A stretch of DNA of 50,715 nucleotides, from NCBI GenBank assembly GCA_039800165.1, contig JBDLRH010000009.1:1-50715 (forward strand), given 5' to 3'. Shown here piece after piece: positions 40,153 to 47,012 of this stretch (position 1 is the first letter of the stretch; each line of letters opens with the position of its first letter). The translations under genes were made by a program, and so were the position numbers. Under the pieces are notes generated by a model. The model was not told the origin of the DNA. It saw only the letters and a program-made list of their open reading frames with translations, and did not search any database. Source of the DNA: JBDLRH01 sp039800165 (GTDB lineage: Bacteria > Pseudomonadota > Gammaproteobacteria > Burkholderiales > Burkholderiaceae_C).

Positions 40153-41364
40153 TCAGTCAAAGAGCTTCTTCGGGTCGATGCCCTCGTACATCCACTTCAG
40201 GCCGGCGAAGCCTGCGGCTTCCTTGCCGCCCTGGAACAGCTGGTTGCGCAGCTCGCGGTGCACGCCGCTTGCATGGTAGATCTCGCCGTAAAAGCGTGCC
40301 GTCAGCTGCACCCGCCCGGTGCGCAGGTAGCGTGCCTTCTGGTACTTCTGGAAGGCCTCGCGCACGTCGCCCCGGGTGTGGCGCAGCGCCTCGCGCAGCA
40401 CCACCGCGTCTTCGATGGCCTGACCGGCACCCTGGGCCAGGTACTGCAGCATCGGGTGTGCGGCGTCGCCCAGCAGCGTCACGCGCTCGTCCGTCCAGTT
40501 GGACACCGGCTCGCGGTCGCACAGCACCCACATCTTCCAGGTCTCGATCTTGCCGAGCAGTTCCTTGACCTGCGGCACCGCGTGCGCAAAGCGCTCGTTG
40601 AGCTCGGCCACGTCGCCGAAGGTGTTCCAGCCCTCGTCGTACTTGTTGCTGTGGAACACCGCCACCAGGTTGAACAGCTCGCCGCGGCGCAGCGGGTAGG
40701 TGACCAGGTGCGTCTTCTCGCCGCCCCACAGCAGCACGTCATCGCTCCACAGGTGCGCGGGCACGTCCTCGCGCTTGAGCACCGCACGGTAGGCAATGTG
40801 GCCCGACACGCGCGGCTTGCCGTCACCGACGATGCGCTCGCGGATGCGGCTCCACAGCCCGTCGGCGCCGATCAGCGCGGCCGCGCGCAGTGTCTCGCCG
40901 CCTTCGAGCTGCACCGTCACGCCCTGTGCGTCCTGGGTGTACGACTCGACCTTGGCCGAGGTGCGCAGCGTCACGCCGGGCAGCTTGCGGCACTGCTCGA
41001 GGAACACGTTGTGCAGGTCGGCGCGGTAGATCACGCCGTACGGAAAGCCATAGGCGGCACGCGCCACGTCACCCAGCGGCACGCGCACCACCTTCTCGCC
41101 GGTGCGCACATCGTTCATGCCCAGGCCCGGCGGGAAGTACGCCACCTCGCTGACCTCGCGGGTCATGCCCAGGTATTCGAACATCTTGAAGATGTTGGGG
41201 CCGAGCTGGATGCCCGCGCCGATCTCGCCGAAGGCGCTGGCCTGCTCGAGCACCGTCACCGCGTGGCCGTCTTGCGCCAGCACCATGGCAGCAGCCAGGC
41301 CGCCGATGCCGCCGCCGGCGATGACGATGGAGGCGGGCGGTGTCGCGTTTGCTGCAGTGGCCAT
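40153..41364 (-). CDS. nagX: 3-hydroxybenzoate 6-monooxygenase
   Basis: FAD-dependent aromatic hydroxylase of 403 residues turning 3-hydroxybenzoate into gentisate. Motifs in order are the dinucleotide fold IVIAGGGIGGLAAAMVLAQ, the DG motif AALIGADGLWSRIR, and the GD motif VTLLGDAAHPMLQYLAQGAG. The stretch FGEIGAGIQLGPNIFKMFEY is shared by 3-hydroxybenzoate and salicylate hydroxylases; the downstream gentisate genes favour the first. The ATG at 41364 is chosen because GCAAGGA lies 8 bases before it, while the ATG at 41373 overlaps that site. A 17-bp palindrome at 41393-41409 sits in the promoter shared with the divergent MarR gene, so repression relieved by an aromatic acid is likely. Confidence 0.93.
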   Translation of the reverse strand: MATAANATPPASIVIAGGGIGGLAAAMVLAQDGHAVTVLEQASAFGEIGAGIQLGPNIFKMFEYLGMTREVSEVAYFPPGLGMNDVRTGEKVVRVPLGDVARAAYGFPYGVIYRADLHNVFLEQCRKLPGVTLRTSAKVESYTQDAQGVTVQLEGGETLRAAALIGADGLWSRIRERIVGDGKPRVSGHIAYRAVLKREDVPAHLWSDDVLLWGGEKTHLVTYPLRRGELFNLVAVFHSNKYDEGWNTFGDVAELNERFAHAVPQVKELLGKIETWKMWVLCDREPVSNWTDERVTLLGDAAHPMLQYLAQGAGQAIEDAVVLREALRHTRGDVREAFQKYQKARYLRTGRVQLTARFYGEIYHASGVHRELRNQLFQGGKEAAGFAGLKWMYEGIDPKKLFD

Positions 41365-41375
41365 GGTTTGCATCC

Positions 41376-41403
41376 TTGCGTTTTCCGTATGTATGCATAT
41401 GAT
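41376..41403 (+). promoter_or_regulatory. Predicted promoter of the MarR gene
   Basis: TTGCGT (41376-41381), a 16-base spacer and TATGAT (41398-41403) lie upstream of the MarR start at 41462. The -10 box falls inside the palindrome at 41393-41409, which would give autoregulation. Confidence 0.5.
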
Positions 41404-41409
41404 ATGCAT
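41393..41409. promoter_or_regulatory. 17-bp palindromic operator between nagX and MarR gene
   Basis: ATGCATATGATATGCAT is a perfect palindrome around a central G in the 97-base divergent region. MarR proteins commonly bind such AT-rich palindromes of 16-20 bp, and this one overlaps the predicted -10 of the regulator gene. Confidence 0.72.
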
Positions 41410-41461
41410 GCTTAGCAATCGCCGCAAGCCGGGTTTGCACTTTTTTACAGACGATCCATCC

Positions 41462-41890
41462 ATGCCGCGCAGCTTCGACTTCCGCCACGCCCCGGGGCAC
41501 CTGATCCGCCGTGCGCACCAGCGTGCGGTGGCGGTGTTCATGGAAGAAACCGCCGGCTTTGATGTCACGCCGGTGCAGTTCGCCATCCTCAACGTGCTGA
41601 TCGACGAGCCGGGCACCGATCAGGTGACACTGGCGTCGCGGGTTCAGTTCGACGCCGCCACCTCGGGCTCGGTGATCGGGCGGCTGGAGGCCCGTGGCTG
41701 GGTGCGCCGCGAAGCGGACACGCACGACCGCAGGCGCAAGCTGCTGTGGCTCACGCCCGAGGGCGAGCAGGTAGCGCAGAAGATGAAGGCCGCGGCCACG
41801 CGTGCGCAGTCGCGCATGCTCGCGCCGCTCAGCGGGCGTGAGGCGCAGACGCTGCTGCGGCTGCTCGCGCGCATGGCCGACGGCGCCTGA
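41462..41890 (+). CDS. MarR-family transcriptional regulator
   Basis: 142 residues from the ATG at 41462 (160 if the ATG at 41408 is used, but that lies at the predicted transcription start). The winged helix-turn-helix is complete: VTPVQFAILNVLIDEPGTDQ, recognition helix around FDAATSGSVIGRLEARGWVR, and wing ADTHDRRRKLLWLTPEGE. It is divergent from nagX and convergent with the ferredoxin gene, between the two catabolic operons, so it may control either or both. The effector is probably an aromatic acid or its CoA or glutamyl derivative. Confidence 0.9.
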   Translation: MPRSFDFRHAPGHLIRRAHQRAVAVFMEETAGFDVTPVQFAILNVLIDEPGTDQVTLASRVQFDAATSGSVIGRLEARGWVRREADTHDRRRKLLWLTPEGEQVAQKMKAAATRAQSRMLAPLSGREAQTLLRLLARMADGA

Positions 41891-41932
41891 GGCGCAGCGG
41901 CGCTCACGCCAGGTCCAGGAGAAGGCCCCGCC

Positions 41933-42256
41933 TCAGTACTGGCTGGCGGGCAGGTCCACCGTGATGCCGTCGTGCTCATCCGTCAGCACGATCTGGCACG
42001 ACAGGCGGCTGTGTGCGCCGCGCGGCGATGCGGTGAACTCCAGCATCGACTGCTCCTCGGCCTCGGGCGCCGGCAGCCGCGACGCATGGGGCTCGCGCAC
42101 CATCACATGGCAGGTGGCGCAGGTCAGCAGGCCGCCGCAATCGGCGGCCACGCCGTCGAGGCCGGCACCCACCGCCACCTGCATCACGCTTTGACCGCGC
42201 TGGGCCTTCAGGGTGGTGGATGCGCCGCTGTGCGACACGAAGTGAACAGTGATCAT
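41933..42256 (-). CDS. 2Fe-2S ferredoxin
   Basis: 107 residues with four cluster ligands: Cys40, Cys46, Cys49 (DCGGLLTCATCHVMV) and Cys87 (RLSCQIVL). The C-x5-C-x2-C spacing and the acidic LTDEHDGITVDLP tail resemble adrenodoxin/putidaredoxin-type ferredoxins rather than plant type. It is the third gene of a minus-strand operon, 7 bases after the glutamine-synthetase-like gene. It most likely delivers electrons to the Rieske oxygenase two genes upstream. No ferredoxin reductase gene is present in the window. Confidence 0.92.
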   Translation of the reverse strand: MITVHFVSHSGASTTLKAQRGQSVMQVAVGAGLDGVAADCGGLLTCATCHVMVREPHASRLPAPEAEEQSMLEFTASPRGAHSRLSCQIVLTDEHDGITVDLPASQY

Positions 42257-42263
42257 TGAAGGC

Positions 42264-43754
42264 TCAGATGCGGCTGAAGTATTCGCGCCGGTCGAAGTCC
42301 AGCGTGTCGGCGGCCGCCGCGCGCCGCTCGGCCTCGGACCGCTTGATGCGCTGATGGTAGTCGGTGAAGGCGCGCCCGAAGCCCTCGATCAGCGCCGCGT
42401 CTTGCGACAGCGCGTCGAGCGCCTCGCTCAGGCTGGTGGGCAGTGCCGGCAGCCCCGGCTGGTAGGGCGACCGCGTGGCCGCCGGGGCGCTGAGGCCACG
42501 CGCGATGCCATCGAGCCCGGCATGGATCTGCGCCGCGATGTACAGGTACGGGTTGGCCGCCGGCTCGCCGATGCGGTTTTCGATGCGCGTGGCGACGTCG
42601 CCCGCCTCGCCCACCACCCGCAGCATCGCGCCGCGGTTGTCGCGGCCCCACACCGCCGCGCAAGGCGCCAGCATGTTTGGCTGGAAGCGGCCGTAGCCGT
42701 TGGCGGTGGAGGTGCAGAACGCCGCCATGCCGCGTGCGTGCGCCAGCAGCCCGGCCAGCCACAGCGCCCCCAGATCCGACAGCGTGTGCACGGCATCGTC
42801 GGCGGTGCTGCCCGGTGCCGGCGCATCGCGGCGCATCAGGTTCGTGCCGTCATCGCGCCGCACCAGGCTGTGGTGCAGGTGCCAGCCGCTGGACATGATG
42901 CGTGCAAACGGCGGGCGGCACATGAAGCTGGCGTGGTAGCCGCGGCGGCGCAGCGCCTGGCGAACACCATTGCGAAACAGCACCATCTGGTCGGCGGCGG
43001 CCAGCGCGTCGCTTGCGGCAAACACCGCCTCCACCTGGCTCGGGCCGAGCTCGATTTCGAGTGAAGCCAGCGGCAGCCCCAGCGCGCAGGCGGTGTCGCG
43101 CACGATGCCCAGCGCCTCGTCGGCCAGGTCGGCCCAGGCTTCGCCCAGCAGCTGATAGCCCGGGTGGATCAGTTCCACCTCTGGTGGCAGGCCGGGCCAG
43201 TCGGCCACGGCCGGGTCCAGCGCTGCCTGTGCGTTGCGGATGCGGTAGATGTGGAACTCCACCTCAAGGCCGCAGCGCAGGCCCCAGCCCTGCTGCGCCA
43301 GCCGCGCCAGCGCCTGCTGCAGCACGCGCCGCGTGTCCAGCGGCACCGGTGTCCCGTCGGCGAACCACGGCTGGCAGCGCAGCCAGCCGGTGCCGGGTGC
43401 CCAGGGCAGCTCGACCCAGCTGTGCGGGTCGGCCAGCAGCATCAGGTTGTTGGCGGCACCGAAGCCGTCCAGCCCGTCGGTGCCGTGGGCCTCGAACACC
43501 TTCCATGCGGTGCGGTCCGAGGTGTCCTTGAGCATCAGGGTGCTGACCATGCCCAGCCCGTCCATCAGCGCGCTGCGCAGCGCCTGCGGCATCAGCGTCT
43601 TGCCGCGCGTCATGCCGTGCACGTCGCACCACATCAGCCGCACCTGCTGGATGCCGCCTGCTTCGATGCGGCGCAACAGCTGCTGCACCGCGCGCTCGCG
43701 TTCGGCGTCGTGAAGGCCGCAGCGTTCGGCCAGCGGTCGCTGTGAGTGGTGCAC
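42264..43754 (-). CDS. Glutamine-synthetase-family gamma-glutamyl ligase
   Basis: 496 residues with the glutamine synthetase beta-grasp and catalytic domains. Seen are QVRLMWCDVHGMTRGKTLMP, the metal-binding LRCGLEVEFHIYRI, LEIELGPSQVEAVFAASDAL, the ATP/His segment MSSGWHLHHSL, RDNRGAMLRVV, and ENRIGEPAANPYLYIAAQIH. The C-terminal adenylylation loop of true GlnA is not evident. Such GS-like enzymes in catabolic clusters (PuuA, IpuC, the aniline ligases TdnQ/AtdA1) attach glutamate to amines. It lies between the Rieske oxygenase gene (9 bases) and the ferredoxin gene (7 bases), so it probably activates an amine or protects an intermediate for that oxygenase. The substrate is unknown. Confidence 0.88.
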   Translation of the reverse strand: MHHSQRPLAERCGLHDAERERAVQQLLRRIEAGGIQQVRLMWCDVHGMTRGKTLMPQALRSALMDGLGMVSTLMLKDTSDRTAWKVFEAHGTDGLDGFGAANNLMLLADPHSWVELPWAPGTGWLRCQPWFADGTPVPLDTRRVLQQALARLAQQGWGLRCGLEVEFHIYRIRNAQAALDPAVADWPGLPPEVELIHPGYQLLGEAWADLADEALGIVRDTACALGLPLASLEIELGPSQVEAVFAASDALAAADQMVLFRNGVRQALRRRGYHASFMCRPPFARIMSSGWHLHHSLVRRDDGTNLMRRDAPAPGSTADDAVHTLSDLGALWLAGLLAHARGMAAFCTSTANGYGRFQPNMLAPCAAVWGRDNRGAMLRVVGEAGDVATRIENRIGEPAANPYLYIAAQIHAGLDGIARGLSAPAATRSPYQPGLPALPTSLSEALDALSQDAALIEGFGRAFTDYHQRIKRSEAERRAAAADTLDFDRREYFSRI

Positions 43755-43763
43755 GGCGAACGC

Positions 43764-45203
43764 TCAGCTGGCCTTGGCGGCCGTGGCGATGTTGGCTGCG
43801 CTGGAAGTAGCCGCCGTGGCGGCGGTGTCCGCCCCTGCGTGTTGCGTCGCCATCCACGGCGCCTGTTCGCGCTTGGCCTGCACCTGTTCGCGCCACCAGT
43901 GGCTCCAGGTGCCGGCCGGCGCGATGCCGTCCACCGTGTCGGGCCCGGTGCGCAGCGCAGCCACCGACGCATCGGCAACGCCCGGGGGCGTGCCGCCCTG
44001 GCGCACCGTCTCGATGGCCTGCAGCAGCGTGCGGCGGTTGGCCATGATGATCTTGTCGCTGGTGCCCAGGTGCTCGCGGGTGCGGTCCTGGATGGCGCCC
44101 ATGCTCTCCACCGCCCACTGGTCGTGCACGTTGATGTCTTCCTCGCCCATGCCCAGGTAGGTGCTGCTGCGCTGCTCGGCGGGGTTGAAGCCCCAGTCGT
44201 TGTGGCGACCGGCCCTGGGGATGTAGTCGGGCAGGGCGATGAACTGCAGCCGCTGCGCGCGCATTGCCTCGTGGTCCAGCGCAGCGCCGAAGCTCGTGAA
44301 GAAGGCGTACCAGTAGGTGTGCGTGTCGTCCACCGGCACATGCATCTGGGTGATGGTGAGCGTGGGCGACAGCGGGATCACGAAGGTGGCCGGGAACACC
44401 GCCTGCGTCACCCGCACATGGGTCAGCGCGTCGGTCATCGGTCGCAGTGCGGTGATCTGCACGCCGTGGGGCTGCGGCTCGAAGCTGATCTCGGGGCGGA
44501 AGAACTCGCGCATGATGCGCGTCATCGGCCACTTCTCGCCGCCGAAGTCGCCTGCGCTTTCGCTGCGGAACTGCCGCCCGGCCGCGTTGCTGCCCACGCT
44601 GTCCAGCGGCGCGTCGTTCAGGAAGCGGTGCAGGAAGGACGGATGCGCCGGGTCGATGCCCACCTCGAAGCACTGCAGCCAGTTGGCGTGCCACAGGCCC
44701 TTGAAGGCAAAGCGGTGCGAAGCGGGCGCCTCAAGGCAGTCGAAGGCGGGCAGGGGCGGGGGCGTCATGCCCTCGGGGCCCATCCACGCAAACACCACGC
44801 CCGCGCGCTCGATCACCGGGTAGCTGCGCTGTCGCACGCGCTCGCACAGCTTGCTGCCTGCGGGCTCGGCTGGCGTCTCGGTGCAGCGGCCATCGGCGGC
44901 GAACTTCCAGCCGTGGAAGGGGCAGCGCAGGCCGTCGCCTTCGTGCCGCCCGAACGACAGGTCGGCGCCGCGGTGCGGGCAGTCGCGGTCGAGCAGGCTC
45001 CAGCGGCCCTGCGCGTCGCGCCACAGCACCAGGTCTTGCCCGAACAGGCGCAGCGCCTTGACCGCGCGCTCCTGCATGCGCGGGTCGAGTGCCGGGTTGA
45101 ATTCATCGACCAGCGCGGCCGGCTGCCAGTAGCGGCGCAGCAGCTCGCCGCAGGCCGTGCCCGGGCCGATGCGGGTGACGAGTTCGTTGTCCTGGGCCTT
45201 CAT
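43764..45203 (-). CDS. Rieske aromatic-ring-hydroxylating oxygenase, alpha subunit
   Basis: 479 residues. The Rieske 2Fe-2S site is Cys75-x-His77 (DRDCPHRGADL) and Cys94-x2-His97 (LRCPFHGWKF). The mononuclear iron site lies in NWLQCFEVGIDPAHPSFLHR with His187 and His192. The fold is of the phthalate 4,5-dioxygenase/vanillate demethylase type, which works as an alpha-only oligomer, and no beta-subunit gene is present. The C terminus ends in an Ala/Thr-rich tail of about 25 residues. It is the first gene of the operon with the GS-like ligase and ferredoxin, and is divergent from nagL (38 bases between starts). It may hydroxylate or demethylate an aromatic substrate feeding the gentisate route. 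Confidence 0.92.
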   Translation of the reverse strand: MKAQDNELVTRIGPGTACGELLRRYWQPAALVDEFNPALDPRMQERAVKALRLFGQDLVLWRDAQGRWSLLDRDCPHRGADLSFGRHEGDGLRCPFHGWKFAADGRCTETPAEPAGSKLCERVRQRSYPVIERAGVVFAWMGPEGMTPPPLPAFDCLEAPASHRFAFKGLWHANWLQCFEVGIDPAHPSFLHRFLNDAPLDSVGSNAAGRQFRSESAGDFGGEKWPMTRIMREFFRPEISFEPQPHGVQITALRPMTDALTHVRVTQAVFPATFVIPLSPTLTITQMHVPVDDTHTYWYAFFTSFGAALDHEAMRAQRLQFIALPDYIPRAGRHNDWGFNPAEQRSSTYLGMGEEDINVHDQWAVESMGAIQDRTREHLGTSDKIIMANRRTLLQAIETVRQGGTPPGVADASVAALRTGPDTVDGIAPAGTWSHWWREQVQAKREQAPWMATQHAGADTAATAATSSAANIATAAKAS

Positions 45204-45241
45204 CGGGGTCTCCTCGGATGGGTCAGTTTATCCTTGCAGCC

Positions 45242-45883
45242 ATGAAGCTCTACAACTACTTCCGGTCGTCGGCCTCGTTCCGCGTGCGCATTGCGCTCGA
45301 GCTCAAGGGGCTGAGCTATGAATACCTGCCGGTGCACCTGGCGCGTGGCGACCACAAGCTGCCCGAATACGCGGCGGTGTCGCCCTCGGGCCTGGTGCCG
45401 CTGCTGGTGCTCGATGACGGGCGCAAGCTGTCGCAGTCGATGGCGATCATCGAGTACCTCGACGAGATGCACCCGACGCCGGCGCTGCTGCCGCGCAACC
45501 CGATGACGCGCGCCCAGGTGCGTGCGCTGTCGCAGCTGATCGCCTGCGAGATCCATCCGCTGAACAACCTGCGGGTGCTGAAGTACCTCACGCGCGAGCT
45601 CAAGGTGGATGAGGACGGCAAGAACGCGTGGTACCGGCACTGGGTGCGCGACGGCCTGGAGGCCTTCGAGCGCGAGCTGGCCCAGCTGCCCGCCTCGCGC
45701 TTCTGCGTGGGCGACACGCCGACGCTGGTGGACTGCTGCCTGGTGCCGCAGATCTTCAACGGCAAGCGCTTCCAGGTGGACTTCAGCGGCCTGAGCCGCA
45801 CCATGGCCGCCTTCGAGGCCTGCATGGCGCTGCCGGCCTTCCAGAAGGCGCAGCCCTCGGCCTGCCCCGACTTCGAGGCCTGA
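45242..45883 (+). CDS. nagL: Maleylpyruvate isomerase (zeta-class GST)
   Basis: Glutathione-dependent isomerase converting maleylpyruvate to fumarylpyruvate. 213 residues. The zeta-class active-site motif is NYFRSSASFRVRIALELKG (Ser9/Ser10 region), followed by VPLLVLDDGRKLSQSMAIIE and a helical domain with CEIHPLNNLRVLKYL and DTPTLVDCCLVPQIFN. Maleylacetoacetate isomerases share these motifs; the neighbouring gentisate genes favour maleylpyruvate. It is divergent from the Rieske operon rather than co-directional with nagI and nagK. The ATG at 45242 starts the family N terminus MKLYNYFRSS. Confidence 0.92.
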   Translation: MKLYNYFRSSASFRVRIALELKGLSYEYLPVHLARGDHKLPEYAAVSPSGLVPLLVLDDGRKLSQSMAIIEYLDEMHPTPALLPRNPMTRAQVRALSQLIACEIHPLNNLRVLKYLTRELKVDEDGKNAWYRHWVRDGLEAFERELAQLPASRFCVGDTPTLVDCCLVPQIFNGKRFQVDFSGLSRTMAAFEACMALPAFQKAQPSACPDFEA

Positions 45884-45920
45884 GCCGGCGCTGCCCGGTG
45901 CGCTGCCTCCCGGCTTGCCG

Positions 45921-46694
45921 ATGCTGACACCGGACTGGCCCGAGATCGCCGGCTCGCGGGTGCGTGCCGCGTGCACCACCCGCGACGGCGGCGTGTCCAC
46001 GGGCGCCTACGCCAGCCTGAACCTGGGCGACCACGTGGGCGATGCGCCCGCCGCGGTGCTTACCAACCGCGCGCGGCTGGCGCAGGCCATCGGCGCGCGG
46101 CCGGTCTACCTGCAGCAGGTGCACGGCATCAAGGCGGTGGTGCTGGACGCCGCCACACCCGACGGCACCGTGGCCGACGCCTGCGCCACCGCGCTGCCCG
46201 GCGTGGCCTGCAGCATCATGGTGGCCGACTGCCTGCCGGTGCTGCTGGCCGCGCACGACGGCAGCGCGGTGGCGGCGGCCCATGCCGGCTGGCGCGGGCT
46301 GGCCGGCGGCGCCATCGAGTCTGCGCATGCGGCGTTGCGCGAGCTGACAGGCCCGCGCGATGTCGGAATCAGCGCGTGGCTGGGGCCATGTATCGGCCCC
46401 GACGCGTTCGAAGTGGGCGACGAGGTGCGTGCCGCCTTCTTGGCTGCACAGCCCGCGGCGCAGCGGCACTTTCGTCCGCACCCGCAAGCGCAGGCCCGCG
46501 CGGCGGGCAAGTGGTTCGCCGATCTGGCGGGGCTGGCCCGCGACCGGCTGGCGGCGCTGGGCGTGGTTGCGGTACACGGCAACGACGGCACCCGGGCGTG
46601 GTGCACCCACGCCGATGCGTCACGGTTCTTTTCGCACCGGCGCGACCGCGTCAGCGGCCGGTTCGCGGCCTGCGTCTGGATCGACGGACCCTGA
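45921..46694 (+). CDS. pgeF: Laccase-domain protein, peptidoglycan editing factor PgeF
   Basis: 257 residues of the YfiH/PgeF family, first called polyphenol oxidases and later linked to removal of wrongly built peptidoglycan precursors. Conserved metal ligands are His in LQQVHGIKAVVLD, Cys in VADCLPVLLA, and His in AAHAGWRGLAGG. The ATG at 45921 is preferred; a TTG at 45915 adds two residues. It lies 37 bases after nagL but belongs by conserved gene order with the pha operon. Its 3' end overlaps the convergent small membrane protein gene. Confidence 0.92.
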   Translation: MLTPDWPEIAGSRVRAACTTRDGGVSTGAYASLNLGDHVGDAPAAVLTNRARLAQAIGARPVYLQQVHGIKAVVLDAATPDGTVADACATALPGVACSIMVADCLPVLLAAHDGSAVAAAHAGWRGLAGGAIESAHAALRELTGPRDVGISAWLGPCIGPDAFEVGDEVRAAFLAAQPAAQRHFRPHPQAQARAAGKWFADLAGLARDRLAALGVVAVHGNDGTRAWCTHADASRFFSHRRDRVSGRFAACVWIDGP

Positions 46695-46935
46695 GCCGGG
46701 CTGCGCGGGCAGCGCTTCCTGCGCCTCGCGCGCCTTGATCGCGCGCCTTGATCGCGCGGCGCCGCCCGGGCGTCCCCATCAGGTAAACCACCAAGGCGAC
46801 AGGCAGCAGGCCGTACAGTACAAAGGTGACGACGGCGCCGAGCAGGCTGCCTTGGGAGTGGGTGGCTTCGGCCACCGCCATCATCACGGCGACATACAGC
46901 CAGGCGATCACCACCAGGTACACAAGGCCCCCCAA
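46651..46935 (-). CDS. Small two-helix membrane protein with shifted C-terminal tail
   Basis: About 94 residues with two membrane helices (GLVYLVVIAWLYVAVMMAVA and LGAVVTFVLYGLLPVALVVY), followed by GTPGRRRAIKAR and a basic tail. Similar small proteins of unknown function sit between pgeF and phaC in Burkholderiales. No in-frame ATG precedes helix 1 except one inside phaC (47022), so a TTG at 46935 or GTG at 46923 is probable. A 13-base tandem duplication (46728-46753) shifts the frame after the second helix. Without one copy the tail would read EAQEALPAQPGSGSVDPDAG and end VAPVRKEP at 46620. The duplicated form ends at 46651 with an Arg-rich tail. Confidence 0.68.
   Translation of the reverse strand: MGGLVYLVVIAWLYVAVMMAVAEATHSQGSLLGAVVTFVLYGLLPVALVVYLMGTPGRRRAIKARDQGARGAGSAARAARLRVRRSRRRPRTGR
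46728..46753. repeat. 13-base perfect tandem duplication
   Basis: GCGCGCCTTGATC occurs twice without a gap (46728-46740, 46741-46753), followed by a partial third unit GCGCG. It lies in the 3' part of the small membrane protein gene and just beyond the end of pgeF. Thirteen is not a multiple of three, so one copy changes the reading frame. Confidence 0.92.
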
Positions 46936-46947
46936 TACACGGAAATG

Positions 46948-46976
46948 TTGCAATGCAGCATGAATTGTCAGATACT
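46948..46976 (+). promoter_or_regulatory. Predicted phaC promoter with PhaR-like box
   Basis: TTGCAA (46948-46953), a 17-base spacer and GATACT (46971-46976) lie about 36 bases before the phaC ATG. TGC-AAT-GCA (46949-46957) overlaps the -35 box and fits the TGC-N3-4-GCA form reported for PhaR binding in Paracoccus. A second possible set (TTGTCA at 46965 and TAATAA further on) cannot be excluded. Confidence 0.5.
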
Positions 46977-47012
46977 TCGGGTTTCTACTAATAATGACAC
47001 CGAGGAGTACGA

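Noticed and set aside
42264..43754. Housekeeping glutamine synthetase GlnA
   Set aside because: The C-terminal adenylylation region of GlnA is not evident, several active-site strings differ, and the gene lies inside an oxygenase operon with no glnB or ntr genes.
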